A DNA stretch of 64,000 nucleotides. Origin: Oryzias latipes (lineage: Eukaryota; Chordata; Actinopteri; Beloniformes; Adrianichthyidae). Both the position numbers and the translations under genes were made by a program. The stretch spans positions 27,724,823-27,788,822 of the forward strand of contig NC_019869.2 of the NCBI RefSeq assembly GCF_002234675.1, in the 5' to 3' direction. Under the pieces are notes generated by a model. That model was not told the DNA's origin. It did not search any database and worked only from the letters and a program-made list of their open reading frames with translations. Positions 44,995-60,916 of this stretch are shown here, piece by piece. Numbering within the stretch: position 1 is the stretch's first letter; each line of letters starts with the position of its first letter.

Positions 44995-45871
44995 TCAGAA
45001 TCTTTCAGAGTTCTTCTGGATCTTCTTTACAAACTCTCGAGCCTCTGTCTGTGTTTTAAAGGCGTGCGTCTTCCCCTCGTAGGTCACCAGTAACTTTGCT
45101 GGGTGAATCACTCCGTGCTTTATCCCCAATCTGCATAGATCCTCTCGAACCGAGTCGAACTGTTTCTGAAGCTGGTGCACTCCCGCCGCGAGGTCCGGGT
45201 AGAGTTGGATCCGCTGCTCCTTGTAGCGAAGATCCTTTTTGGCCCCAACCTCAGAGACAACAGCCATCTTATCCTGATAGTTAATGAAGCTCATGATGAA
45301 AATGCGAGGTGGAGCGTTGCCGTCTCTCCGCCGTCCGATTCGGTGCGCTCTTTCTATATTCAGTGGAGTCTGAAGCATTTCGGTGCCGAGCGCCTCTGGA
45401 AGCCACTTTTCCAAGAACAGGCACGGGTCCCGTCCTTCAGCTCCTTCTGGAAAGTTGACAAGTCTTAAATTGTTCCGCCTTGATCTTGATTCCAAATCTA
45501 AGACTTTGTCCTCCAGAACTTTTCCTTTTGCTTCCAGTGCGCTCACCTTGGCCTGCAAAACGCTGATGTCGTCCTCCGTGTTGGAAATGCGCACCTCCGT
45601 TTGTGTCACTCGTTCAGCGCAATCATTCAGTTCCCTTTTTATGTCTTCGACTGCCAATAAAAGTTTGTCAAACCTTGTAGAAAAGTCTGTCTTCATGGAG
45701 GTTACAACAGACAATATTTTATCCAACGTGCTGCTTTCCTCCTAGCGTGTCTCCGCCATTTGGGCAGTGGGAGCGTTAGCCTTCTGCGCTTCCCTCAAAG
45801 ACGAAACTCCGTTAACTTGGGTTGTTTAGATTTTTCAGTTGTTTCTTTTCCAGTTTTAGCTTTTTTAGGCA
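44995..45871 (-). pseudogene. Inner L1 ORF1 (nucleic-acid chaperone), disrupted near the N-terminus
   Basis: L1 ORF1p trimerises through a coiled coil and binds the L1 RNA. The frame 45726-44995 contains a heptad-rich coiled coil (EVRISNTEDDISVLQAKVSA), the RRM start RSRRNNLRLVNFPEG, then PLNIERAHRIGRRR and a C-terminal domain (IKHGVIHPAKLLVTYEGKTH). The expected start MPKKAKTGKE lies at 45871 in another frame, so one frameshift occurs near 45795. A second candidate ATG (45759) is followed by TAG at codon 6 (45742-45744). Both defects lie before the coiled coil; the rest is open. Confidence 0.8.
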
Positions 45872-46259
45872 TTATTCATTCATTCCACTTGTAGTTAAGT
45901 TTTGGATAGCAGCAAATAAAGTTCTCCTTTCAAAAAAGTATAGCACGAGCTGCAGAGCGGCAGAAACCACGACTCTTCACATGGTCGCCATAACCGGAAC
46001 TCTGAAGTTTATTCTCATTAGGTTTGGGTATTAGCGATACCTATATTACCTTGTGTCAGAGTAGGAGGTAGTTTTCCCAGATTAATACTTTCAGTGAGCA
46101 TCCCAAGGATAAAAGGACTAAGTTCCGTTGAAAGGTTTTTGTAAAATTCACTTGAGGATCCATCGTTACCAGGAGATTTGTTCTTTTTTAGAATCAATAT
46201 AGCATCTTGCACTTCCTCTAGGGTTATACTGTCATCACAGAGTTTTTTATGTCAGATAT

Positions 46260-46650
46260 TCTTATCTTATACATATAGGACTGATTCTCCTGGCCGGGCA
46301 CATACTGGCATGGGACTGCGTTTCAATATTCTGCAGCTAAAATCTGGAACAGCCTCCCTGAAGTCGTAAGACAGGCCTTTTCTGTGTTCATGTTCAAATC
46401 TAGACTTAAAACATTTCTGTTTAGCCGTGTATATGACTGAAAGGTCCTATCTGCACTTTTCTTTCCTTTCCTTCCTTTATTTTTAAATCAATTTTCAAAT
46501 TTTTTCTTTTCTTTTAAAGTAAATTTTACGTTGATTATTTCTATGATGTATTGTGATTTTAATGCATTTTTTCTGTTTTGTGAAGCACCTTGAATTACTT
46601 TGTGTATGAATTGTGCTATACAAATAAACTTGCCCTGCCTTGCCTTGACT
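46260..46650 (+). mobile_element. L2-clade LINE 3' end
   Basis: The frame around 46316-46440 reads FQYSAAKIWNSLPEVVRQAF and FKSRLKTFLF before a stop, the standard C-terminus of L2-type ORF2. Its 3' UTR has GTGAAGCACCTTGAATTAC, GTGCTATACAAATAAACTTG and a TTGCC-rich tail (about 46625-46650), as in fish L2 elements. Only the last 0.4 kb is present, next to the truncated 5' side of the outer L1. Confidence 0.7.
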
Positions 46651-46659
46651 GTGTCAGTT

Positions 46660-47151
46660 GCAGATGTGCTAACCCGGCTAGTTGGGACGAAGACTGTTAC
46701 ACCGTGGTGGTTGGAACCCAGGATTGTGAGAATGAGTCTTCATCCAGTGTGTTCATGTGTTTTGCTGTTTGTGTTGTGGTGTTCTGCAGCTATGTGAGGG
46801 TAGTGGGGACACTTAACCCTCTTAAGTGGGGGCAGTGTAGAGACCTGGGGGTTAGCCCCGCCTTCAGCCCCTAAGGCTCATGGGTAGTGGGGAGTTTTGG
46901 GGTGAAAACCTTGAGTGAGAGGGCTGGAAGCATGACTGACGTCCATGTTGTTTCGGCTGTTTGTGTGTGCAAGAACAAACAGGCTTGATGCTGAAAAAGC
47001 AAGCTTTGGTTCTCCCCCGTTTATTTCTTCTTGAGACTGTCTGTGCTCGTGCTGTGTACGGGGCACGGACAGCTCTCCAATTAAGCTGATTTTTGAGCTT
47101 GGCTTGGCTCTTGCTTCCCCACAAAAGTTACGTCCCAGTTGGGTCATTACA
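46660..47151 (+). mobile_element. Gypsy-type LTR element 3' end (internal tail plus 3' LTR)
   Basis: The LTR spans 46836-47151 (316 bp), starting TGTAGAGACC and ending GGTCATTACA. Just upstream is the polypurine tract AGTGGGGGCAG and internal sequence ATGTGAGGGTAGTGGGGACA. The same order (ATGTGAGGGTTGTGGGGACA, GGTGGGGGCAG, LTR) occurs in the minus-strand gypsy at 60518-64000, so this is a related family. The internal region is cut after about 180 bp. No pol is present. Confidence 0.75.
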
Positions 47152-47488
47152 ATATCAATTTTATTAGCAAATAAATAAACAACCACCAAAAAGAACTAAA
47201 AGAGGGTGAAAAAGGCTTCAGGGTGAACCAAGGCCAAAATAACAAACAAAACTCCACCTAACTGAAAACCTTGTTTTCTTACCTGTACAAAGGAAATGGG
47301 AAAACAAAGACAAACACTAACCTCCCTGACCTAACCAAAACAGGAGTAAACAAGTACTAAGGAAAATGGCAGTTCACCCCTACAGCTTCACTTAACATAA
47401 CTATAAACCAAAAGACTAAACAGAGTGGACACAAAACCACAAACTACAAAGAACTACAAAGTACAAAACAAAGTGCAACACAAACTAA
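47152..47488. other. Unassigned sequence between LTR and Harbinger-like element
   Basis: A-rich, without recognised features. Confidence 0.4.
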
Positions 47489-48590
47489 GGCCGCATTTAT
47501 ACTGCATGGTTCAAGTGACCCAATTCTGATTTTTTCCTCTCATGTGGCACAGATCGGAAATGACCGGTGAACGTGTAAGCAGGACAAAAGCGCATGGATT
47601 CCGTTTTTCTCAGATCGGATTCAGGCCTCATTCATATGTGGAAATAAATCGGAAACAAATCGGATACGTGCATTTGCGTGTGCCATTTAAGCAGACAAAT
47701 CGGATATTCCCCAGTAAATGCGAGTCGTACGTCAGTGACGTCAACTCAGGACACCACTGACTGAGATCACATGACTTATTAAGGTGCTTTTGTGCGCTGA
47801 TTTTGCTGTCAGCTGTTACCTTTCATCCTCAGGCTTCAGACCGTAGTCGGAAACCGCTGTTATTTCCGGTCCGGTCCCGTTCTGGACGCAAACGGTAACT
47901 AATCAAGCGGGACACCATTGCTCTGGAACAGGCTAGAAGCCGTTTATTTCTTTGTGGAGTGTGGGCGTGTATGATGGCGACCGCGCGTGCTGTGTGTGTG
48001 TGAGTGTGTGTGTGTAAGGAGAGGAAAGAGGATGTGAGCGCGGAGCGGGAGAGTGTCGGACAACCGTAATAAAAAGAAGGTGTCTCCCCCAAAAGATTGT
48101 TTTGGAGTCTTTCTTAACCCACTCTGTGCAGAATGAGAATCCGCCTTCGGCCCTGGAGAAAATCTCCCGTGCGTTTCTGACCACGGTCGGAAAAAGAGAA
48201 GTCATCGCGCAGGAAAGGTTCAACAATTGGATCAAACTGTTAGTACAGCACGTCTGCAAACACTTTCTCATTCAAAACTCAGAGAGCTCATAAGACGACC
48301 GAGCAGCCCTCCTTTTTACTCCCCCTCAGAAGCGCCCAAGGCAACGCCTCCTTCCGTCACTGCATTGCCTCCATGACAACCGCAGTCACAAAAGTCCAAA
48401 GGAGGTCCGCGGAATGCAGAAATGCTGCTACGTAGTCCTCAGAACGTCTACGTTTGATAGTTTCAGCATTGTATAGTGTAAATGCAAAAATCGGTCACTT
48501 TTAAAAGATGATGTAAGCGGGTCGTCAAAACAATCGGATATAGTCAGAAAATCGGATATGAGCATCAAGACCTGCAGTGTAAATCCAGCC
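47489..48590. mobile_element. 1.1-kb Harbinger-like non-autonomous element, copy 2
   Basis: It starts GGCCGCATTTATACTGCATG and ends with the reverse complement of GGCTGGATTTACACTGCAGG. Identity with 15774-16887 is high: the plus-strand frame from MWHRS... differs by one residue, and the GT repeat length and a ten-base GGATACGGGT-type stretch near the right end differ. The flanks are CTAA on the left and TTAA on the right. Confidence 0.7.
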
Positions 48591-48750
48591 TTAATCAAAT
48601 GGAGAAGAGCAAAACAAAATGGAGAAGAGGGCCAAGCTGCAATGGACACTGTTGCTGCAATGGAGACTTTTGCTGCAATAGAGACTGTTGCTGCAAGGCT
48701 CCCTTCTCATGGTCTGGAGGTCCATGTGGTGCTTTTAAAGGCTGCTTCCT

Positions 48751-48830
48751 TTAACCCTTGTGCTATCCTAGGCACTTTAACATTGGGAGTTGGGTCAACT
48801 AGACCCACTAGACAGTTCCCTGAACCTTAT
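48751..48830 (-). mobile_element. Half copy of the TTAA MITE
   Basis: It begins TTAACCCTTGTGCTATCCTA and continues GGCACTTTAACATTGGGAG, the reverse complement of the right end of the MITE at 14469-14680. The other end is missing. Confidence 0.65.
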
Positions 48831-49013
48831 ATATGGAATGCCTCCGAAATACACTTCATCTGATTAAACACTGATATATATTTGAATTCTATCCAACCTT
48901 GATGAATTTGGTGTTGGGGGTAGTTATTACCCAAAAGTTTATGGAAAATTGTCTCATGGAATTTCACGGAGTCTTATGCCAAACTAAAAGAATGTGAAAT
49001 GCCAATTATAAAG

Positions 49014-49015
<2 letters not shown>
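48831..49015. other. Short unassigned flank
   Basis: AT-rich. No feature recognised before the AT tract. Confidence 0.4.

Positions 49016-49047
<32 letters not shown>
49016..49047. repeat. (AT)n tract 1
   Basis: About 16 AT units directly left of the duplicated element. Confidence 0.95.
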
Positions 49048-49050
<3 letters not shown>

Positions 49051-50928
49051 TCCAGACTAACTTTTTTCACTAGGAGCACTGTGGCCCCCAACTGAAAATT
49101 TTAGGGGCACAACCAGAAAATTTAGGGGCGCATACCGTAAATCAACATGCTAACCAAATCTATTAATTTCCACTGTATTACTAATAAATATTTTAATAAT
49201 AGATGCAGAAATTACAATGTGCTGTTTCTAATTCAGTGTCACATTTTATTCTGCACTTTTGAAGATGCAACAACAAGGTAAACGGACAGCACCATCGCTG
49301 TCATGACAGTACAAATAAGTAAAGAAAACGGATGGAAATTCATGTTGGTGACACCAAAGAAGTGCAGCCAAGATGCACGATAAGTGTGTTTGAGATCACC
49401 CAGGTGGACGAAAAGCTGCGCACATCACCTGGTGTGAGACATTTATTTTTGTTTTTGCTCCAACATCACCTGTCAATCATCACAAAAATATCGCGAGAAA
49501 GGGGCGGAGCAAGGGGCAAACCTACCTGAACACAGCTGGAAATTTAGTACTGCACTGACTGAAAGCTGCCATACAGACTACAAAACAATGCATTATGGGA
49601 CATGTGTCCTGATGGGTTTTTGTAGTTGAGTGATCAATTAAAATAATATAAAATACCAATTGGTTAAAAAAAGACTACATACATTACAAGACATTAAAAT
49701 AATCATAAAATATATAATAACACAGATCACACTAAGGGGGAGAGGAATATTAAAATTAAATTGAATGTTAAGGACAACACCAATTTCCTGTTCTCCTTCG
49801 GTCTTGCTGTAGATTCATCTCACAGCCCCCCCCCCCTTCTGGTCTCCCCAACGATCCAGGCGAGCCGCCGGTTCATCTCAAACATGTCTATCGTTGCATT
49901 TTCCCCACGTATTTTCAGTGTGTCTAAAACTAATGTTGTTTTTGCTCGAGCGTGTTTAAAGTTCAAGCCCCGTTAGCTGTCACGCATGTAGGTATGGGAC
50001 ATTTATTCTCCTCCTCAGCTGACGCGGGAGCGGTGTGCTGCCGTAACACAGCAGTGCATGAGAACAGTTTGGTTGGGGGTGATGCGACGCCGTAACCGTA
50101 ACCAAAACCTAAACCTTCCTCCAGGTCTGTGCGGCCCAGAGAAACGTTCAGCACGGACTGCATGTATTTAGAAAATTACGAGCGAATATATACGTTCTAA
50201 AAAGGAAAGTAAGGAACTCCTTAATGTGGGGGAGGGAGCTGTCAGGTTTCCTGCTTTCAAACCCTGTCATTGTCACGCCCCCCAAGAGTCATTTACCCCA
50301 CTGTGATTGGTTGGTCAGCTCCGCGCACGACAATGTAAAATTGTCTTTCAGACAAACTGGCGGGCCGCATTAAAATTGAACTTTCATATTAAGGCGGGGG
50401 CCGCAAAATATCATCTTGGAGGCCACGAGTTTGAGACCCCTGCTGTAGACTCTGGCACTATTACACTCGCCGCAGGTCGGAAGAACGAATCAATAGTTCG
50501 CTTACGGCATAGCTCAGACGCACGTATCAGTTTGCGATGATATTTGTCTCCATTTCCTTCCCACAGATGTTTACGCGCGCTCGATTATCTCTAGGCCCCT
50601 CCCCCTCCACGCATTTTAGCCACTCACAGTGGCTTTCCCTATTCTCACCGCCGCCTCACAGACAGGTATCACGCGAGTGTGTGCTCGCGTTTCATGAATA
50701 CGTGCACGAGTGTGTGTGTCTGCCTGCGTGCGTGTGCGCTCGCGTCTCATCGATTATTTCATTGTTCATTGACGTGCCCCTTCCACGTTTGATGTATAAA
50801 AAAATCCGTAGGGTGGGGGAGGCAAATTTACTGGTAGCACATGTGCGACTGGATGTAAAATTCAGTCGCACACTCTCAAATTTTGGTCGCAAAATGCGAC
50901 CAATTGGCCGCCAATTGGAGCCCCCCTG

Positions 50929-50965
<37 letters not shown>
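49048..50965. mobile_element. 1.9-kb unit, copy 1 (non-autonomous DNA element plus AT tract)
   Basis: The left end GGCTCCAGACTAACTTTTTT and the right side CCAATTGGAGCC (to 50922) give a short inverted repeat GGCTCCA. The segment near the right end has alternating GGTCGCA/TGCGACC motifs able to pair. Inside, about 50345-50447 ends TTTGAGACCCCTG, the terminus of another common fish hAT-type MITE, so an older insertion is buried in it. No transposase or other recognisable protein is encoded. Frames shared with copy 2 (for example MEIHVGDTKEVQ at 49332) reflect the duplication, not selection. Confidence 0.7.
50931..50965. repeat. (AT)n tract 2
   Basis: Separates the two copies of the 1.9-kb unit. 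Confidence 0.95.
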
Positions 50966-53668
<2,703 letters not shown>

Positions 53669-53684
53669 GGCGCTGCGGAGGAGC

Positions 53685-53700
53685 TAAGATGGCGGTCCGT
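53685..53700 (+). promoter_or_regulatory. YY1-like motif at the L1 5' end
   Basis: GCTAAGATGGCGGTCC contains AAGATGGCGG, the YY1 consensus, within the first 30 bp of the element. Human L1 has a YY1 site at a matching place that sets the transcription start. A functional role here is inference. Confidence 0.5.
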
Positions 53701-53877
53701 GCAGTCAACTTTTTGTGAGCTGCGACGGTCCGGTCCCAAAATATCCCTTTTGACCTCATTTTCAAACTGCTGAACTAATTTTGCTTTTTTTTTTTGTATC
53801 ACTCTCAAGTCTTACCACTGTAAAGGGACAAGAACGAAGTGGGAAAAACAACAACAGCAATATTAAGAGCTCCTAGA

Positions 53878-54753
53878 ATGCCACGGGAAAAGCCTGTATC
53901 GGAGAAGCCGACTCCCTTATCCAAAAACCCAGAGATGACAACACATGACCACGAATACGCCATGGAAGTATCCTCGCTGTCTACTAAAAGGAAAACCCCG
54001 GTTACACCCACTAAACCCTCCATTCCACCTAACAAGGTAGTCGTTTCTAACAAAAGTGATGCCGAGTTGTCAGCATTAACTGCCGCCATCGAAAAACTGA
54101 CGGCGAGATTTGACGATTTTGACGGAAAACTTCGGGAAAACTCTGTGATTCTGGCTAATCTGACGAAGATCACTGAGGTAAACGCTGCTGATATAAAGGA
54201 CTGTAAATCCAAAGTGCACAATTTGGGAAAAGAAGTTTCTGTGCTGAGGAAAGAAAATGATGACTTAAAAGAGAGGGTATTGGAGATGGAGCGATATAAA
54301 CGGCGCTGGAACCTGAAGTTACAAGGTTTGAAAGAAAAAAGCGAGGAAAACATCCGCAAAGAAGTCCTGGAGATCTTGGCAAAGATTGCGCCACAGCACA
54401 CATCGGTGCTGGAAATGGTTGTGGATACAGTACATCGGCTTGGGAGGAAAGAAACCAAGAGGCACCGCCAAATCATCATCCAGTTCCCCATGAGGCACTA
54501 CCGCGACATCTTCTGGAAGGTTTCTAAGGATGCAAAGGTTTGTCAAGAGATGGGAATCTTCTTCAAGCAGGATTTCTGCAAATCTGACCGAGAAGCAAGA
54601 GCTGCTGTCTGGCCCAAAATGGAGAAAGGAGAGCTGCGGGACAGAACGTATACTATCGGGGCCACATCGGGTACGCTAATGGAGTCCGTCTGTTTACAGA
54701 CTAGCTGTGTATTTTTTTTATTCTTCTTTATACGTTTGGAGTTAATTATTTAA
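53878..54753 (+). CDS. L1-like ORF1 protein, intact frame (291 aa)
   Basis: Starts MPREKPVSEKPTPLSKNP. A Thr/Pro/Lys-rich N-terminus is followed by a coiled-coil segment (about residues 65-145, with ALTAAIEKLTARFDDFDGKL and SVLRKENDDLKERVLEMERY). An RRM-like domain follows (RRWNLKLQGLKEKSEENIRK, VDTVHRLGRKETKRHRQIII) and then the C-terminal domain (FKQDFCKSDREARAAVWPKM). This order is that of L1/Tx1 ORF1 proteins that bind element RNA and form trimers. The frame is open upstream of the ATG to 53839 but with no other ATG. The hydrophobic final residues may come from read-through beyond the usual end. No disabling change seen. Confidence 0.82.
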   Translation: MPREKPVSEKPTPLSKNPEMTTHDHEYAMEVSSLSTKRKTPVTPTKPSIPPNKVVVSNKSDAELSALTAAIEKLTARFDDFDGKLRENSVILANLTKITEVNAADIKDCKSKVHNLGKEVSVLRKENDDLKERVLEMERYKRRWNLKLQGLKEKSEENIRKEVLEILAKIAPQHTSVLEMVVDTVHRLGRKETKRHRQIIIQFPMRHYRDIFWKVSKDAKVCQEMGIFFKQDFCKSDREARAAVWPKMEKGELRDRTYTIGATSGTLMESVCLQTSCVFFLFFFIRLELII

Positions 54754-54985
54754 AGCATAAACTTCATTTGCTCCGTTTTTTCCACACCTTAAGTTCACAG
54801 AGGAAAGTGAAACTCTGTTGTTGTTAACTTGAAAGTTATAAGTTTTAAAGTATTTTTTTTCTAAAAGTTTGAGGTCTAGTTTTGCATTACAATGTTGTTT
54901 GGGATCTGAATTCCAACCGCTCACTTTCACCTTCAGTAACTAGCTAAGTAAGTAACTTTTTGTTCATTTTTGTGTTATTGTTTTT

Positions 54986-58752
<3,767 letters not shown>

Positions 58753-58905
58753 ATTGCAGCTTTTTGATAGCCCCCTAAGCTAAGAATCATTGAAATGTCT
58801 ATGTAAACCCCCTTTTTTTTTTTTTTTATTTACTTTCAATTTATTTTTTATTTTTATTTTATTTTAATGTCTTGTATTTATTTTATTTTATTTTTCTGTA
58901 TCATT

Positions 58906-59109
58906 GGAAAAATCATCATGGGGGGGGCAAAAAATAAGATCAAGTAAAATTAATTACACATTCACAAATCACAGGTGTAGTAAGGGGATATTACTCGATT
59001 GGCTTTTTCACAGCTACCTGTCCAGTCTAAAAGCACAATCATATTTATCTATGATTGGGAGAAACAACAATATACAGCTTTTGAAGATTTTTTCCCGTAC
59101 TGGACTGAT
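58906..59109. other. Unassigned sequence between L1 and gypsy LTR
   Basis: No gene or repeat end recognised apart from a G-run at about 58921-58927. Confidence 0.4.
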
Positions 59110-59557
59110 TGTCATGTGCGGGGGGTGGCTCGAGAGCCGGTTGGACCCAGAAGCAGAGGCGGAGGCACGAGGATCAGGGACTAGTGGGTTTAATACAAGA
59201 AAACAAACAAAAAGCGCTGCAGAGCAGGTTCACAGAACAAAAACAAAAACTTACTTGGCGAGGCATGAAACGTGGACGAGGCAAGAGACAGGACCATGGA
59301 CTAGTTAGGACCTGAACACCATAACAGAGGTAATGAACCAGCACAGGAGGAAGGCAAAGACAAGACTTAAATACAGACAGGGCAGACAAGACACAGGTGG
59401 ACACGATCAGGGCTGATGGGGACCAAAGGAAGTAAAACTCAAGAAACAAGACAAGACAGGGCCTTTCAAAATAAAACAGGAAACAGAAAACAAGACAGAA
59501 CAAGAACAAAGACGAAAAACAAGACAACAAACTCAAAACCATGACAGTACCCCCCCC

Positions 59558-60090
59558 TCAAGGAACCGCTCCGAGGTTCCAAAAAGACACTTGAGGGGGG
59601 GATGCCCGGAGGACAAACTTCGACGGGCAACATAGTTCAGGGAGGCCAGGCTTGGCACATCCGTGAGGCAGAGAAAAGTCCGGAAGACGGCCGGGGGGCC
59701 GAGCGGTCCGGCGAGGCAGGTCCGGAGGACGGCCGGGGGGCCGAGCGGTCCGGCGAGGCAGGTCAGGCGTGGATGCGTCGTCAGGCGTGGAGGCGTCGTC
59801 AGGCGTGGAGGCGTCGTCAGGCTTGGAGGAGTCAGGCTTGGAGGAGTCAGGCTTGGAGGAGTCAGGCTTGGAGGAGTCAGGCATGGAGGAGTCAGGCATG
59901 GAGGAGTCAGGCATGGAGGAGTCAGGCATGGAGGAGTCAGGCTTGGAGGAGTCAGGCTTGGAGGAGTCGGGCATGGAGTCAGGCTTGGAGGAGTCAGGCT
60001 TGGAGGAGTCAGGCATGGAGTCAGGCTTGGAGGAGTCGGGCATGGAGTCAGGCTTGGCTTGGCCAGGCCAGGCTTGGCTTCAGAAAGATA
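59558..60090 (-). pseudogene. Gypsy 1 polyprotein C-terminal tail made of pentapeptide repeats
   Basis: The minus-strand frame consists of repeated DSSKP and DSSMP units, then DDAST-P units, then two copies of DLPRRTARPPGR, ending SFWNLGAVP and stop. No enzymatic domain is present. In fish gypsy elements of this LTR type a long low-complexity tail follows the integrase, so it is probably that region. Function unknown. Confidence 0.6.
59764..60060. repeat. 15-bp minisatellite, (TCAGGCTTGGAGGAG)n
   Basis: About 16 units of 15 bp with T/A variants (TTGG or ATGG) plus 18-bp GTCGTCAGGCGTGGAGGC units. Unit lengths are multiples of three, keeping the frame open on the minus strand and also on the plus strand. 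Confidence 0.9.
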
Positions 60091-60102
60091 GTTCAGACTA
60101 TT

Positions 60103-60517
60103 AATAAAAGGAGTACAGTATTGAATACTTCTTCAGCGGACCGGCCTTCTTCCAATCATTTTCTTAACCCGCTATAACCTATGTATAACCTATTCCATCT
60201 TTGTGCTGCGCTTGCGCCAAAGCGCCCCGACTACTACCGTGTCAACCTGCTGCTATGATGACCGTATTTTGCGCTCTCTGTGTTGGACACACTGGAGGAG
60301 CGCGGGGGAAACAGCTGCAGAGGATATGAACAGGTGGAGCGGAAAAGCAGGTAGAGGGGCGGGGGAGGGGCTTTGGCTTCAAACTGTCAGAGATGGAAAC
60401 ACGGGTATCAGATTCAGACGCAGCTTTCCCTGCGGGAGTTGAAGCAGAGACTTTCTGGGACGATCTCATGAACTCAAACATGGAAACATGATTACCAAGT
60501 AGAACTCTCCAAAATAT
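60103..60517 (+). mobile_element. Internally deleted relative of the 6.45-kb TIR element
   Basis: 60103-60489 matches 32706-33090 (for example CAGTATTGAATA, CAGCGGACCGGCCTTCTT, GAGGGGCTTTGGCTTCAAAC). It then switches directly to GATTACCAAGTAGAACTCTC, which matches 37609 onward. About 4.5 kb of the long element is therefore missing between. The left part is lost at gypsy 1 and the right part is cut by the gypsy 2 LTR at 60518. Confidence 0.85.
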
Positions 60518-60840
60518 TGTAACGACCCGACTGGTACGTCACTGTAGTGGGGAAGCAAGAGCTAAACGCTGCTAATTAACTGGCTAAATTGGAGAGCTGT
60601 CGGTGCCCCATACACTGCACGACTCCGAACAGTCTCAGAAAGAGAAGCAAAGAGAGAGAGGCAGATTGCGTAATCTCCTTTCCAGCATCAAAGCCCATTT
60701 ATTTCCACACCCACAAACAGCCAAACAGCATGGAGGGTCACTTAAGTTCACAACCCTCTGACTCAAGGTTTCACCCAAAAGCTCTCCACTTCCTATGAGC
60801 CTTTGGGGCTGAAGGCAGGGCAAACCCCCAGATCGTCACA
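60518..60840 (-). repeat. 3' LTR of gypsy 2
   Basis: The ends form the short TG...CA inverted repeat. It is related to the LTR at 46836-47151 (shared CAGCC/CCTTTGGGGCTGAAGGC-type segment and GGAGAGCTGTC region) but clearly diverged. Confidence 0.88.
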
Positions 60841-60916
60841 CTGCCCCCACCTAAGAGGGTTAAGTGTCCCCACAACCCTCACATAGCTGTGCACCAAAAA
60901 CACATGAACACATGAG

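Larger units (their letters stand above)
40121..46002 (-). mobile_element. Full-length second L1 inserted into the outer L1
   Basis: The 13-bp TSD TGAAGTTTATTCT (plus strand) is at 40108-40120 and 46003-46015, and the outer L1 sequence is collinear across it. The element (5882 bp including a 235-bp SINE) has a 5' UTR, ORF1, ORF2, a 3' UTR and a short A-run (plus strand T-run 40120-40126). It belongs to a different L1 lineage from the other three L1 copies, as its RT sequence shows. Confidence 0.92.
30973..46250 (-). mobile_element. Old L1/Tx1-like LINE (minus strand) split by nested insertions
   Basis: Pieces of one L1 are collinear on the minus strand: 46250-46016 (RT start), 40120-38956 and 38588-38264 (RT and beyond), and 31807-30973 (C-terminal part, 3' UTR, poly(A) seen as T-run 30973-30984). 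At each break the L1 sequence continues across the insertion after removing one TSD copy. This holds for the inner L1 (40121-46002) and the 6.45-kb TIR element (31808-38257). Its own DNA totals roughly 2.6 kb. The EN domain is absent: the element stops at about 46250 next to an L2 fragment. Confidence 0.88.
59110..60095 (-). mobile_element. Gypsy-type element 1, 3' part only
   Basis: The 3' LTR is 59110-59546 (437 bp), with ends TGTCATG and CATGACA. The polypurine tract, read on the minus strand CTTGAGGGGGGGTAC, abuts it at 59547-59562. Then comes the C-terminal coding tail of gag-pol. The upstream pol and 5' LTR are missing. It ends abruptly near 60095 against a fragment of the 6.45-kb TIR family. 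Confidence 0.75.

Noticed and set aside
50307..50929. Frames in the 1.9-kb duplicated unit as a gene pair
   Set aside because: Identity between copies extends equally over non-coding parts and AT flanks, so it reflects recent duplication, and no protein family is recognisable.
59602..60177. Plus-strand 191-residue frame made of QAWRS repeats
   Set aside because: Antisense of the gypsy minisatellite; the minus-strand frame ends like a gypsy polyprotein and is the better reading.
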